Assembly: GCF_010731815.2 (NCBI RefSeq)
Contig: NZ_AP022593.1
Coordinates: 3,348,001 to 3,412,000 of the forward strand
DNA: 64,000 nucleotides
Source of the DNA: Mycolicibacterium arabiense
GTDB taxonomy: Bacteria > Actinomycetota > Actinomycetes > Mycobacteriales > Mycobacteriaceae
Direction: 5' to 3'
A program made the translations under genes and the position numbers. Shown one piece after another: positions 37,150 to 45,263 of this stretch (the stretch's first letter is position 1; each line of letters starts with the position of its first letter). The notes under the pieces are model-generated. The model did no database searches, was not told the DNA's origin, and saw only the letters and a program-made list of their open reading frames with translations.

Positions 37150-37370
37150 GAATGGGCCTTCAATGCTGCGTCAACGCAGCCGTGGCCGCTGCGGCGGACC
37201 GATGCAACCCGTCGCACTCGCCCTCCTCGTTCCTGCCCCGAACCTGTGATCGCCCTCTCCCTACTGGTTGGTAGTAAGGCGGACCACAGGAGAGTACCCG
37301 ATGCCGGAGTGGCGTCGCACCGCATCGGCAAACTTGAGATTCGTGCGCTCGGCAAACTCATCGTCACAGG
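37150..37370 (-). promoter_or_regulatory. fadD5-yrbE1A spacer, possible internal promoter/operator
   Basis: 221 bases inside the mce1 locus. It holds CTACTGGTTGGTAG (37261-37274), an inverted repeat with CTAC/GTAG arms. An internal promoter between fadD5 and yrbE1A has been described for M. tuberculosis, as I recall. No clear -35/-10 pair was found here; the palindrome is the best regulatory candidate. Confidence 0.45.
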
Positions 37371-39077
37371 TCAGCCCTTCGGGCTCGTCGTCGAATGCGT
37401 TGACGCGCTTGTACTTTCGCCAGCGTCAATGGAACCGGCCGCCCCGAAGCGCGTCCTGAGTTCGGTCTTCAATACTTTGCCAGCGGGGTTGCGAGGCAGC
37501 GCCTCGACCACCTCGACGGCCTTGGGGTGCTTGTAGCGGGCCAGCCGTTCGGTGAGGAAGTCGTCGAGATCCGCCACCGTCAGATCCGGTGGTGCGGCCG
37601 CACCGAGCGCGACGACGGCCACCGGGATCTCACCCCAGCGTTCGTCGGGACGGCCGATCACGGCCACCTCCGCGATCGCCGGATGGGCGGCCAGCACGTT
37701 CTCGACCTCGGCGCAGTAGATGTTCTCGCCGCCGGAGATGATCATGTCCTTCTTGCGGTCGACCACCCAGATGTAGCCCTCGTCGTCGCGGCGCACCAGG
37801 TCGCCGGAGTGGAACCAGCCGCCGTGGAACGCCTCGGCCGTCGCCTCGGGGTTGTTCCAATAGCCGGCCATCAACGTCGGTGCGCGATAGACGATCTCGC
37901 CGACCTCGCCGTCGGGCACGTCGTTCATGTCCTCGTCGACGACGCGGGCCGCGACCGTGGGGATCACCCTGCCGACCGAGCCGAGCTTGCGGATGGCGTC
38001 GTCGCTCAGCAACATGCACGTCACCGGCGACATCTCCGTCTGACCGAACGCGGCAAAGATCTCGGCGCCCGGAAACGTGGCCGCCATGTCGCGCAGCAGG
38101 GTGTCCGAGGCGGGAGCCGCCCCCCACGACAGAGCGCGCAGCCGCAGGTTCCGCGGGTGCGCCTGCTGCGCCGCGCAGACGGCCTGCCACTGGGCGGGCA
38201 CGAGGAAGATCGCGGTCACCTTCTCGGCCTCGAGGACGCCGAGCAGGCCGTCGGGGTCGAACGCTCCCAGCGGGTACAGCACCGTGGGCCTGCCGAGGGT
38301 GAGGCCGCTGATCATGTTGCCGATGCCCGCGATGTGGAAGAGCGGGACGCCGACGAAGCCGACGTCGTTGTTGAGGTCCGCGCCGATCGTGAACAGGCTG
38401 CTCGCGCCTTGGACGGCGATGTTGGTGTGGGTGAGGACGGCGCCCTTGGGCCGTCCCGTGGTCCCGGACGTGTACATGATCAGCGCGGGTGAGTCGTTGG
38501 GGACGTCGACCGGTTCTGGCGGTGGCCCGTCCTCGGCGATCAGGTCGTCGTAGCCCAGCACGCCGTCGTCGGTCGCGCCGCCCGCGACGATGACCGTGGC
38601 CAGCGTGGAGTCGAGAGCGCGTACCGCGGTGGCGACGCCGGCCAGGACGGACTCCGTGATGACGATCCGCGCCTCGCAGTCACCGACCAGGTAGGCGATC
38701 TCGGGCGGGGTCATCCGGAAGTTGACGGGGACGGCGATGGCGCCCAGCAGGTTCGCCGCCAGGAAGGACTCGACGTACTCGGTGCGGTTGAGCATGAGGA
38801 TCAGCACGCGGTCGCCGAACCCGATGCCCCGTCGGCCGAGGGCGCCCGCCAGTGCGGTGACCCGCCGGTCGAGTTCGGCCCAGGTGGTGGTGCGGCCGAG
38901 GAAGCGCAGCGCCGTGTCGTCGGGCTGCATCAATGCGTGGCGGGCGAGCTGGTTCATCCAGTTGTGCCTGCGAGCCAGGTACGGCTGTGCGACGGCCTGA
39001 CCAGGGGCCGAAGGTGGTGAAGACGTTGGCGAGGCCGTCAACTGTGGGGCGCTCCCTGTCACTGGTTGGAGTTGCAT
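37371..39077 (-). CDS. fadD5: Fatty-acid CoA ligase FadD5
   Basis: 568-residue ANL-superfamily acyl-CoA synthetase that activates imported fatty acids with ATP and CoA. Motifs: P-loop YTSGTTGRPKGAVLTH, the adenylate motif GQTEMSP, VDRKKDMIISGGENIYCAEVE, and the C-terminal lysine in NPAGKVLKTELR. It is the first gene of the mce1 locus, as in M. tuberculosis (Rv0166, about 554 residues). The ATG at 39077 is used; the extra N-terminal residues (to about 30) are low complexity, so a later start is possible. A TTTGATCAAA palindrome lies 11 bases upstream. Divergent from mce1R. Confidence 0.94.
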   Translation of the reverse strand: MQLQPVTGSAPQLTASPTSSPPSAPGQAVAQPYLARRHNWMNQLARHALMQPDDTALRFLGRTTTWAELDRRVTALAGALGRRGIGFGDRVLILMLNRTEYVESFLAANLLGAIAVPVNFRMTPPEIAYLVGDCEARIVITESVLAGVATAVRALDSTLATVIVAGGATDDGVLGYDDLIAEDGPPPEPVDVPNDSPALIMYTSGTTGRPKGAVLTHTNIAVQGASSLFTIGADLNNDVGFVGVPLFHIAGIGNMISGLTLGRPTVLYPLGAFDPDGLLGVLEAEKVTAIFLVPAQWQAVCAAQQAHPRNLRLRALSWGAAPASDTLLRDMAATFPGAEIFAAFGQTEMSPVTCMLLSDDAIRKLGSVGRVIPTVAARVVDEDMNDVPDGEVGEIVYRAPTLMAGYWNNPEATAEAFHGGWFHSGDLVRRDDEGYIWVVDRKKDMIISGGENIYCAEVENVLAAHPAIAEVAVIGRPDERWGEIPVAVVALGAAAPPDLTVADLDDFLTERLARYKHPKAVEVVEALPRNPAGKVLKTELRTRFGAAGSIDAGESTSASTHSTTSPKG

Positions 39078-39087
39078 GTCGTTGATA

Positions 39088-39097
39088 TTTGATCAAA
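39088..39097. promoter_or_regulatory. TTTGATCAAA palindrome between fadD5 and mce1R
   Basis: Perfect 10-base palindrome 11 bases before fadD5 and about 100 bases before mce1R. It is the best candidate for an Mce1R site in this divergent spacer. The overlap with a possible fadD5 5' end fits repression of the mce1 operon. Confidence 0.5.
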
Positions 39098-39194
39098 CAT
39101 GATGTTGCCCGGGTCACACTAAGGTCTCGACCGCTGCGTAACAACCCCGTCACGGGTGAGCGGCCCGACCGATGGCATCGAGATGGAGCGCGCC

Positions 39195-39887
39195 GTGAAG
39201 GCACCGACCGCAGAGCGACCGGCGAAGTCACGCTCGGTACGTCGCGAGCAGCTGTCCGACGAGGTCGCCTCCCATCTGCGCGCGGGCATCATGTCCGGTG
39301 CGCTGCGCCCTGGCACCTTCATTCGCCTGGACGAGACGGCCGCCGAACTGGGCGTCAGCATCACCCCGGTGCGCGAGGCGCTGCGCACGCTGCGCGGCGA
39401 GGGCATGGTGCAGCTCGAACCCCACCGCGGCCACGTCGTCTCGCCGTTCTCCCGGGGCGACATCGAGGATCTGTTCTGGCTGCAGGCGACGATCGCCATG
39501 CAGCTGGTGCGCTCGGCGGCCGAACGCATCACGGATGACCAGATCGACGAACTCGAGCGGCTGGCCGACGAGGTGGCTGCCGCGATCGAGGACCAGGACG
39601 TCGAGGCGCTCGCGAGCGCGGAGTTCGCGTTCCGGCGGGCGGTGAACCTGGCGGCGGGCCGAACCAAGCTCGCGTGGTTCCTGCTGCACGCGACGCGGTA
39701 CCTGCCGTCGCGGATCTACGCCGACGATCGGCAGTGGGGCAAGGTCGCCATGGCGAACCATCGACAGCTGATCGCCGCGCTGCGCCGTCGCGACGCCGCG
39801 GCGGCCGTCCAGCTCACCCGCGACCAATTCGACGACGGGGCACGGCGTCTCACCGCGCGCCTCGACGAGCTGGGCCTCTGGACCTGA
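39195..39887 (+). CDS. mce1R: GntR/FadR family repressor Mce1R
   Basis: About 230 residues. The winged-helix DNA-binding domain (RSVRREQLSDEVASHLRAGI to ELGVSITPVREALRTLRGEGMV) is followed by an FCD ligand domain (GDIEDLFWLQATIAMQLVRS; later HRQLIAALRRRDAAAAVQLT). It represses the mce1 operon. The GTG at 39195 has GGAG six bases upstream; ATG 39183 and GTG 39156 are in frame. Position and divergence from fadD5 match Rv0165c. It is convergent with the TB18.5-like gene, three bases between stops. Confidence 0.9.
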   Translation: MKAPTAERPAKSRSVRREQLSDEVASHLRAGIMSGALRPGTFIRLDETAAELGVSITPVREALRTLRGEGMVQLEPHRGHVVSPFSRGDIEDLFWLQATIAMQLVRSAAERITDDQIDELERLADEVAAAIEDQDVEALASAEFAFRRAVNLAAGRTKLAWFLLHATRYLPSRIYADDRQWGKVAMANHRQLIAALRRRDAAAAVQLTRDQFDDGARRLTARLDELGLWT

Positions 39888-39890
39888 TCG

Positions 39891-40331
39891 TCAGCCTGCG
39901 GCCAGCTGCTCCGCGCGGGCCTTCAGGTTGCCTGCCAGGTGGTCGAGTGCGTCGTTGACGACCTTCTTCACCATCATCGCGGGCACCGGCATCGTGGTCT
40001 CGACGTCCATGTCGACGGTGAGCAGCGTCGTGGGTCCCATCTCGACGACCGAGAACAGCTGCTCCTGCTTGGCGAAGTGCTCGCCCTGCTGCATGACCGT
40101 CTGGATCTGATTGGGCCCCGGGTAGTAGACGGCCTGGATGTACATGCCGTCCATGCCCTGCACGGACGTGTCCAGACGCAGCTGGCTGGGCCTGCCGTCG
40201 TCGTAGCGGGCCAGGATCCAGCAGCCCTTGATCTCTTCGTTCCACTGGGAGTAGGCCTCGAAGTCGGCGACGATCGCCATGATCGTCTCGGCCGACGCCG
40301 ACACCTCGACGGTCTTGCTCACGATGGGCAT
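39891..40331 (-). CDS. SRPBCC family protein, TB18.5 (Rv0164)-like
   Basis: 146-residue START-like protein. N-terminus MPIVSKTVEVSASAETIMAIV, the helix-strand block EAYSQWNEEIKGCWIL, and the long C-terminal helix AMMVKKVVNDALDHLAGNLKARA. TB18.5 of M. tuberculosis (161 residues) lies at the same position beside mce1R. A lipid- or polyketide-binding function is likely. The upstream open frame to 40739 is antisense to the dehydrogenase and was not used. Confidence 0.88.
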   Translation of the reverse strand: MPIVSKTVEVSASAETIMAIVADFEAYSQWNEEIKGCWILARYDDGRPSQLRLDTSVQGMDGMYIQAVYYPGPNQIQTVMQQGEHFAKQEQLFSVVEMGPTTLLTVDMDVETTMPVPAMMVKKVVNDALDHLAGNLKARAEQLAAG

Positions 40332-40358
40332 CGGGCGAGCATATCGGCGCGTGCCACG

Positions 40359-41327
40359 ATGACTCCGGTGAGCACACGCATCCGGGTCGCCGTCCTCGAC
40401 GACTACCAGAACGTCGCCCTGAGCATGGCCGACTGGTCGCCGGTCACGACGCGCGCCGACGTCACCGTCTTCACCGACCACGTCGCCGACGCGGGAGAAC
40501 TGGTCGACAGGCTCGCCCCGTTCGACGCGGTGATGGTGATGCGCGAGCGAACCCCGTTGCCGCGCAACGTCCTCGAAGTTCTGCCGCGGCTGCGGATGAT
40601 CGCCTCGACCGGTCCGTTCAACGCGTCGATCGACATGGCCGCCGCCGAGGAACTGGGCATCTACGTCGGCACCACCGGCGGATCGGTGGCATCGACAGTG
40701 GAACTGACCTGGGCGCTGATCCTGGCGACGTCGCGACACCTGGTCGCCGAGCGGCAGGCGGTGGCTCAGGGGCTATGGCAGACGGCGGTCGGACGCGAAC
40801 TGGATCGCCGGGTGCTCGGCGTGCTGGGCCTAGGCCGTATCGGGACGCGGGTGGCACGGATCGGCGCGGCCTTCGGCATGGACGTGGTGGCGTGGAGTCA
40901 GAACCTGACGCCGGATGCAGCCGAGGCGGAGGGGGTCCGCTACCTGCCGCGCGACGAGTTCTTCGCCTCGGCCGACGTGCTGACCGTGCACCTCAAGTTG
41001 AGCGAGCGCACGCGCGACTTGATCGGCGCCGCGGAGCTGGCCGCGATGAAACCGACTGCGCTGCTGATCAATACGTCACGCGGGCCGATCGTCGACGAGG
41101 GCGCGCTGATCGATGCGCTGCGTTCGGGGGCGATCGCGGGCGCGGGTCTGGACGTCTTCGACACCGAACCGCTGCCGGCCGGTCATCCGCTGCGCACGAT
41201 GGCCAACGTGACGGCCACCCCACACATCGGCTACGTGGCCGACCGCCCGTACGAGATCTTCTTCGGGGATGCCGTCAAGGCCATCTCGGAGTGGTTGGAC
41301 GGCCCGGGTATCGCCGAGCGGGACTGA
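40359..41327 (+). CDS. D-2-hydroxyacid dehydrogenase family protein
   Basis: 322-residue NAD(P)-dependent dehydrogenase of the PGDH/formate dehydrogenase fold. Rossmann motif LGLGRIGTRVARIGAAFGM, the substrate-binding Arg in LLINTSRGPIVDEGALIDAL, and the C-terminal catalytic His in TATPHIGYVADR. It reduces 2-oxo acids or oxidises D-2-hydroxy acids; substrate unknown. ATG 40359 is used; GTG 40368 is in frame. It is divergent from the TB18.5-like gene by only 27 bases and lies between the TB18.5 and thioesterase genes, where M. tuberculosis has no gene, so it is an insertion in this lineage. Confidence 0.9.
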   Translation: MTPVSTRIRVAVLDDYQNVALSMADWSPVTTRADVTVFTDHVADAGELVDRLAPFDAVMVMRERTPLPRNVLEVLPRLRMIASTGPFNASIDMAAAEELGIYVGTTGGSVASTVELTWALILATSRHLVAERQAVAQGLWQTAVGRELDRRVLGVLGLGRIGTRVARIGAAFGMDVVAWSQNLTPDAAEAEGVRYLPRDEFFASADVLTVHLKLSERTRDLIGAAELAAMKPTALLINTSRGPIVDEGALIDALRSGAIAGAGLDVFDTEPLPAGHPLRTMANVTATPHIGYVADRPYEIFFGDAVKAISEWLDGPGIAERD

Positions 41328-41330
41328 GTC

Positions 41331-41500
41331 ACATCGGTAACGCCAGTCACTGGCCGAGGCGCGGCAACCGACCGGCGGTTGTCCCATCTGGTCAGCGAAT
41401 TGACGGGTTCGCGACCGGAGTCGAGCAGCAATTCGCTCGTCAGGTGGAACATCGCGCGGTCGAGTGGGCCGCAGCTTGCAGTGACTGATGTGGCCGATGT
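41331..41500. repeat. 170-bp near-symmetrical long palindrome in a convergent spacer
   Basis: The stretch aligns with its own reverse complement without gaps. Outer arms 41331-41352 and 41479-41500 agree at 18 of 22 positions, including a perfect 9-base CAGTCACTG/CAGTGACTG. Inner arms (41378-41404 and 41427-41453) agree at about 19 of 27, and the intervening 25 bases at about 12 of 25, around a 22-base centre. It occupies almost the whole spacer between two convergent stops (41327 and 41509). A bidirectional terminator or decayed MITE is possible. No gene is seen here. Confidence 0.7.
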
Positions 41501-41508
41501 GGCCACCG

Positions 41509-41955
41509 TCAGTCCACCACCGCCCCCGCCAACAGCGCCCGGATCGCGTCCGGGATCGGAACGGGGCGTCGGGTGGTCCGGTCGACGTACACGTGCACCC
41601 AGTGACCCACGGCGGCAACGGGTGCGGCGTCGGCGCCGGGCGCGAAGACCGACAGCCGATAGGTGACGCTGCTCGTCCCCAGCCTGGTGACGGCCAGTCC
41701 CACCACGAGGGGGTCGGGGAAGGCCAGCTCGGCGAAGTACCGGCACCCCGACTCGGCGACCACGCCCAGCCACGGCGCGGTGACGGGGTCGACGTCGGCG
41801 CTGGTGTTGATCCACGCGTTGATCGCGGTGTCGAACAGCTCGTAGTAGACCGCGTTGTTGAGATGGCCGAACATGTCGTTGTCCGTCCACCGGGTGAGGA
41901 CGGGCCAGCGCACCGGGAAGTCCCGGCTGGTCAGTGATCGTTCATCGACGGCCAT
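41509..41955 (-). CDS. Acyl-CoA thioesterase (hotdog fold), Rv0163-like
   Basis: 148-residue hotdog-fold protein of the 4-hydroxybenzoyl-CoA thioesterase type. The catalytic region is RWTDNDMFGHLNNAVYYELFDTA, with the Asp/Gly/His-Asn set. It hydrolyses acyl-CoA. Length and place match Rv0163 (about 151). Divergent from adhE1 with 29 bases between starts. Confidence 0.88.
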   Translation of the reverse strand: MAVDERSLTSRDFPVRWPVLTRWTDNDMFGHLNNAVYYELFDTAINAWINTSADVDPVTAPWLGVVAESGCRYFAELAFPDPLVVGLAVTRLGTSSVTYRLSVFAPGADAAPVAAVGHWVHVYVDRTTRRPVPIPDAIRALLAGAVVD

Positions 41956-41984
41956 TTCGCCAGTCTTTCAGGCAGGCTGGTGGC

Positions 41985-43082
41985 ATGAAGATTCGCGGAG
42001 CCGTTCTCGAACGCATCGGAGCCCCCCGCCGCTACGCCGACTCCCAACCGCTGAGCGTCACCGACCTCGACCTGACGCCACCGGGTGACACCGAGCTGCT
42101 GGTGCGGATCGAGGCCGCGGGCCTGTGCCACTCGGATCTGTCGGTGGTCGACGGCAACCGCGTCCGCCCCGTGCCGATGCTGCTCGGCCACGAGGCGGCG
42201 GGCATCGTCGAGGAGGTCGGCGCCGCGGTGACCGACGTGCAGGCCGGGCAGCGGGTGGTCATGACCTTCCTGCCGCGCTGCGGCGAGTGCTCGGGCTGCG
42301 CCACGGACGGTCTGGCGCCGTGTGTACCTGGCAGCGCCGCCAACGGCGTCGGAACACTGCTCGGCGGCGAGACCCGCCTGAGCCGCGACGGCGAGCCGGT
42401 ACTGCACCACCTCGGCGTTTCGGCGTTCGCGACGCACGCGGTGGTCGACCGGCGATCGGTGGTACCGGTGGCCGACGACGTCCCGCCCGTCGTCGCGTCG
42501 CTGCTCGGCTGCGCGGTGCTCACCGGCGGTGGCGCCGTGCTGAACGCCGGCCGCCCCGAGCCGGGGCAGACGGTCGCCGTCATCGGCGCGGGAGGAGTCG
42601 GGATGGCCGCCCTGCTCACCGCGCTCGCACACGACGACGTACGGGTCGTCGCCATCGACCGGCTCGAGGACAAGCTGGCCCGCGCCCGCGAACTCGGTGT
42701 GCACGCCGCCCGCACACCGGACGACGTCGGCGATCTGAAGGCCGAGGTCGTCATCGAGGCCGTCGGCCACGCGGCGGCGCTCGAGACCGCGATCGCGGTA
42801 ACCGCACCCGGCGGCCGCACGGTCAGCGTCGGCCTGCCCCATCCCGATGCGCGAATCAGCCTGTCGCCGTTGGGTTTGGTGGCCGAGGGACGCTCGCTGA
42901 TCGGCAGCTATTTGGGCTCGGCCGTGCCGGCTCGCGACATCCCGCGCTTCGTCGAGATGTGGCGCGAAGGCCGACTACCGGTCGAAGCGCTGGTGTCGTC
43001 GACCATCGGGCTCGATCAGATCAACGAGGGCATGGACGAACTGGCCGACGGCCACGCGGTGCGGCAGGTCATCGAGTTCTGA
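41985..43082 (+). CDS. adhE1: Zinc-dependent alcohol dehydrogenase AdhE1-like
   Basis: 365-residue medium-chain dehydrogenase. Catalytic zinc region GLCHSDLSV and GHEAAGIV; structural zinc cysteines CGECSGCATDGLAPC; Rossmann motif VIGAGGVGMAALL. The frame is open to 41934 but MKIRGAVLERIG at 41985 is the natural start. The thioesterase-adh divergent pair matches Rv0163/Rv0162c; Rv0162c is about 383 residues. Oxidises an alcohol or aldehyde of unknown identity. A downstream SDR lies on the other strand with no gap between stops. Confidence 0.85.
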   Translation: MKIRGAVLERIGAPRRYADSQPLSVTDLDLTPPGDTELLVRIEAAGLCHSDLSVVDGNRVRPVPMLLGHEAAGIVEEVGAAVTDVQAGQRVVMTFLPRCGECSGCATDGLAPCVPGSAANGVGTLLGGETRLSRDGEPVLHHLGVSAFATHAVVDRRSVVPVADDVPPVVASLLGCAVLTGGGAVLNAGRPEPGQTVAVIGAGGVGMAALLTALAHDDVRVVAIDRLEDKLARARELGVHAARTPDDVGDLKAEVVIEAVGHAAALETAIAVTAPGGRTVSVGLPHPDARISLSPLGLVAEGRSLIGSYLGSAVPARDIPRFVEMWREGRLPVEALVSSTIGLDQINEGMDELADGHAVRQVIEF

Positions 43083-43856
43083 TCAGCGGATGGTGCTGAC
43101 TCCCCCGTCGACCGGGATCACCGCACCGGTGATGTAGGTGCTCGCTCGACTGGCCAGGAACACCGCGATGCCCGCCATGTCGTCGGGCGCGCCGATGCGG
43201 CCCAGCGGCAACGCGGAACCGACGGCCTCCGAGCCGGCGGCCAGCAACTCCTTCGTCATCCGGGATTGGAACAGCCCCGGCGCGATCGCGTTGACGAGGA
43301 TCTTCGGCGCCAACTCCCCGGCGAGGTGACGGGTCAGCATGTGCACGGCGGCCTTGCTGGCGCTGTAGGAGAAGTTGTCGCGGCCGCGTTCGGGCGCCAC
43401 GATCCCGTCGATGCTGCCGGTGTTGACGACGCGGGACGGATCGTCGTCCGTGGCCCCTGCGGTGAGCAGCGGCACCAGCGCCCGGGTCAGCAGGAACACG
43501 CCCTTGACGTTGACGTCGAAGATCTTGTCGAAGCCCGACTCCGGGAAGTCCTCGAACGACGCACCCCAGGCCGCGCCCGCGTTGTTGAACAGCGCGTGGA
43601 TCGAGTCCTCGCGTTCGGTGAGCGCAGCCGTCAGCGCGTCCACCCCGGCGGCCGTGCCGAGGTCGGCGGGTATCGCCTCCACCCGACCCAGTGGCGCCAA
43701 TTCGGCGGCAGTCGCGGCCAATTCGGCTTCCTTACGGCTCGACAGGTACACGCTGGCGCCGGCTTCGAGCAGGCCACGGGCGATCATCACGCCGATCCCG
43801 CGACCACCGCCGGTCACGACGGCGACCTTGCCGTCGAGCCGGAACAGGTCAGTCAT
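43083..43856 (-). CDS. SDR family oxidoreductase (RhlG/FabG-like)
   Basis: 257-residue short-chain dehydrogenase. TGGGRGIG cofactor motif, NNAG, catalytic Ser-Tyr-Lys in NTGSID and YSASKAAVH, and the C-terminal TGAVIPVDGG. Close to 3-oxoacyl or RhlG-type reductases. It overlaps the upstream tetR gene by eight bases, so the two are co-transcribed. Probably controlled by that regulator. Confidence 0.88.
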   Translation of the reverse strand: MTDLFRLDGKVAVVTGGGRGIGVMIARGLLEAGASVYLSSRKEAELAATAAELAPLGRVEAIPADLGTAAGVDALTAALTEREDSIHALFNNAGAAWGASFEDFPESGFDKIFDVNVKGVFLLTRALVPLLTAGATDDDPSRVVNTGSIDGIVAPERGRDNFSYSASKAAVHMLTRHLAGELAPKILVNAIAPGLFQSRMTKELLAAGSEAVGSALPLGRIGAPDDMAGIAVFLASRASTYITGAVIPVDGGVSTIR

Positions 43857-44574
43857 TGGCGGCGGCCGTCGTCTTGACGTCGATCCCGAGCGGTTCTGCC
43901 GACCGGACCGCCTCGTCCTTGATCAGGCCGCGCAGCAGTGCGGTGCTGAACTCGACGGCGATCTCCTGCGCGCTGCGCCTGCCCTGTGGTCGCAACCATC
44001 GATACGAGCCCAGCGTCATCCCGATGTAGCCCAGGGCCAGGACGTGCGAATCGCACTCGAAGAACTCACCGCTGGCGATCCCGCGGTCGATGACGTCGCG
44101 CACGTGCTCGTAGACGGCGGTCTCGGAGCTGCGGATGTAGGCCACCTGCTCCTCGGTGAACCACTCCGTGATGTAGGGGCCCTCCTGGAAGTAGACGGCC
44201 GCCCGCTCGATGTCGCTGGCGATCCCGACGAGCAGCCGCCTGGTGAAGTGGTAGATCGTCTCGCGCGCGGTCGCCGTGGGGTCGTCGTGCAGGGCGGCGA
44301 CCGTGAAGTCGGCAGCGCTCTTGTAGATGTCGTAGAGGATCAGCGACTTGCTGGCGTAGTAGTGGTAGACCGTCGCCTTGTTCAGACCTACCGCGTCGGC
44401 CACGTCGTCCATCCGCGTCCCGTGATAGCCGCGCGCAGCGAACAGCTTCGTCGCGACGGTCAGCAGTTCGTCGCGCCGGGTCGAGCCGGCGGGCGCAGAT
44501 TCCCTCGCCGCCGAGCCGCTGGCGCGAGGAGCATTCGACGCCGATGCGCGGCGAGCATCGGGTTCAGTGGACAT
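43849..44574 (-). CDS. TetR/AcrR family regulator, Rv0158-like
   Basis: 241-residue TetR protein. HTH: RMDDVADAVGLNKATVYHYYASK, preceded by a Ser/Ala-rich N-terminal stretch. The C-terminal domain is of the lipid-ligand type (FTRRLLVGIASDIERAAVYF). The ATG at 44574 is the start. An AACTGGTTGGCCAGTT palindrome lies 46 bases upstream, a likely own operator. The gene is first in a two-gene operon with the SDR. Rv0158 of M. tuberculosis is a TetR protein in the same neighbourhood. Confidence 0.88.
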   Translation of the reverse strand: MSTEPDARRASASNAPRASGSAARESAPAGSTRRDELLTVATKLFAARGYHGTRMDDVADAVGLNKATVYHYYASKSLILYDIYKSAADFTVAALHDDPTATARETIYHFTRRLLVGIASDIERAAVYFQEGPYITEWFTEEQVAYIRSSETAVYEHVRDVIDRGIASGEFFECDSHVLALGYIGMTLGSYRWLRPQGRRSAQEIAVEFSTALLRGLIKDEAVRSAEPLGIDVKTTAAAND

Positions 44575-44619
44575 GGCGACTCACTATAGGCAGGCCGGGA
44601 TGGTGCCCGGGTATCTATC

Positions 44620-44635
44620 AACTGGTTGGCCAGTT
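44620..44635. promoter_or_regulatory. TetR-type operator palindrome AACTGG-N4-CCAGTT
   Basis: Perfect 6-base arms around TTGG, in the divergent spacer between the tetR gene and the micro-protein gene. It contains ACTGGTTGG, also found at 37263 and 39061. Placed to regulate the tetR-SDR operon and possibly the micro-protein gene. Confidence 0.6.
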
Positions 44636-44718
44636 TATTCTCGTGCCCTGATCGGGTACCCCTGCCCGCAGCCGGAGAGATAGACTTCCGACGACCACGC
44701 AGCAGCTGGGAGGCACTC

Positions 44719-44829
44719 ATGGATCCGAACCCGGATTACGACGCGAGCGACGAGATCGAGTACTTCTTCCAGTTCCTGCCCTGGGGCCTGCGCGGCGTGT
44801 ACCCGCCCCCGGCCTACCCGCCGGTCTGA
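44719..44829 (+). CDS. 36-residue conserved-looking micro-protein
   Basis: Starts MDPNPDYDASDEIEYFFQFL and ends GVYPPPAYPPV: an acidic first half, an aromatic middle (EYFFQFLPWGL) and a Pro-rich tail. The ATG has an excellent Shine-Dalgarno sequence (GGGAGG, five bases upstream), much better than an extended start at 44626. It overlaps the end of the MOSC gene by 16 bases on the opposite strand. M. tuberculosis has a small gene (Rv0157A, as I recall) between pntB and Rv0158, which this may match. Function unknown; it has no signal peptide or clear membrane helix. Confidence 0.6.
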   Translation: MDPNPDYDASDEIEYFFQFLPWGLRGVYPPPAYPPV

Positions 44830-45263
44830 TCCTCGGCAAACACTGTCACCTCGTCGCCGACGCTGATCGTCCCCGACGACAGCAGTCGGCACACCGAGCC
44901 CGTTCGACGGCTGAGCGCCGCCGCAGCCCCGCGGCCCATGTCGTCGTCGAGCAGTCGGCACGGCGCCGACACCCGTACCACCTCCAAAATGACCTCGCCG
45001 ATCGTGATCCGCGTGCCCGGTTTCGTCGGGATCGAGCCAACGTCCACCGTGACGTTGCGCCGGGTGCCGCCGCTGTCGATCTCACGGCCCAGCTCGGTTG
45101 CGGCGAGGTCCAGCATCTCGCGCGACTGAATGGTGACGTGGCGGTGCCGCGTCCCGTGATAGCGGTCGCCGACCAGTCCGCGACCCTCCTCGGCCGCCAC
45201 CGAATCGACCGCCCGCACGGGTAGCCGCCGCCCCTTCGCGGTGTGGATCGCCACGACCTTCAC
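44814..45263 (-). CDS. MOSC domain protein
   Basis: 149-residue MOSC domain protein related to molybdenum cofactor sulfurase and YiiM-type proteins. It contains GLVGDRYHGTRHRHVTIQSR, GGTRRNVTVDVG and the conserved Cys in VSAPCRLLDD that could take part in sulfur or Mo-ligand chemistry. A function in N-hydroxylated compound reduction or Moco handling is possible. The start overlaps the upstream hydrolase stop in ATGA. Confidence 0.87.
   Translation of the reverse strand: MKVVAIHTAKGRRLPVRAVDSVAAEEGRGLVGDRYHGTRHRHVTIQSREMLDLAATELGREIDSGGTRRNVTVDVGSIPTKPGTRITIGEVILEVVRVSAPCRLLDDDMGRGAAAALSRRTGSVCRLLSSGTISVGDEVTVFAEDQTGG

Noticed and set aside
44617..44630. A KstR-like site in front of the tetR gene.
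   Set aside because: Both outer positions differ from TNNAACNNGTTNNA, and the palindrome is better explained as a TetR operator.
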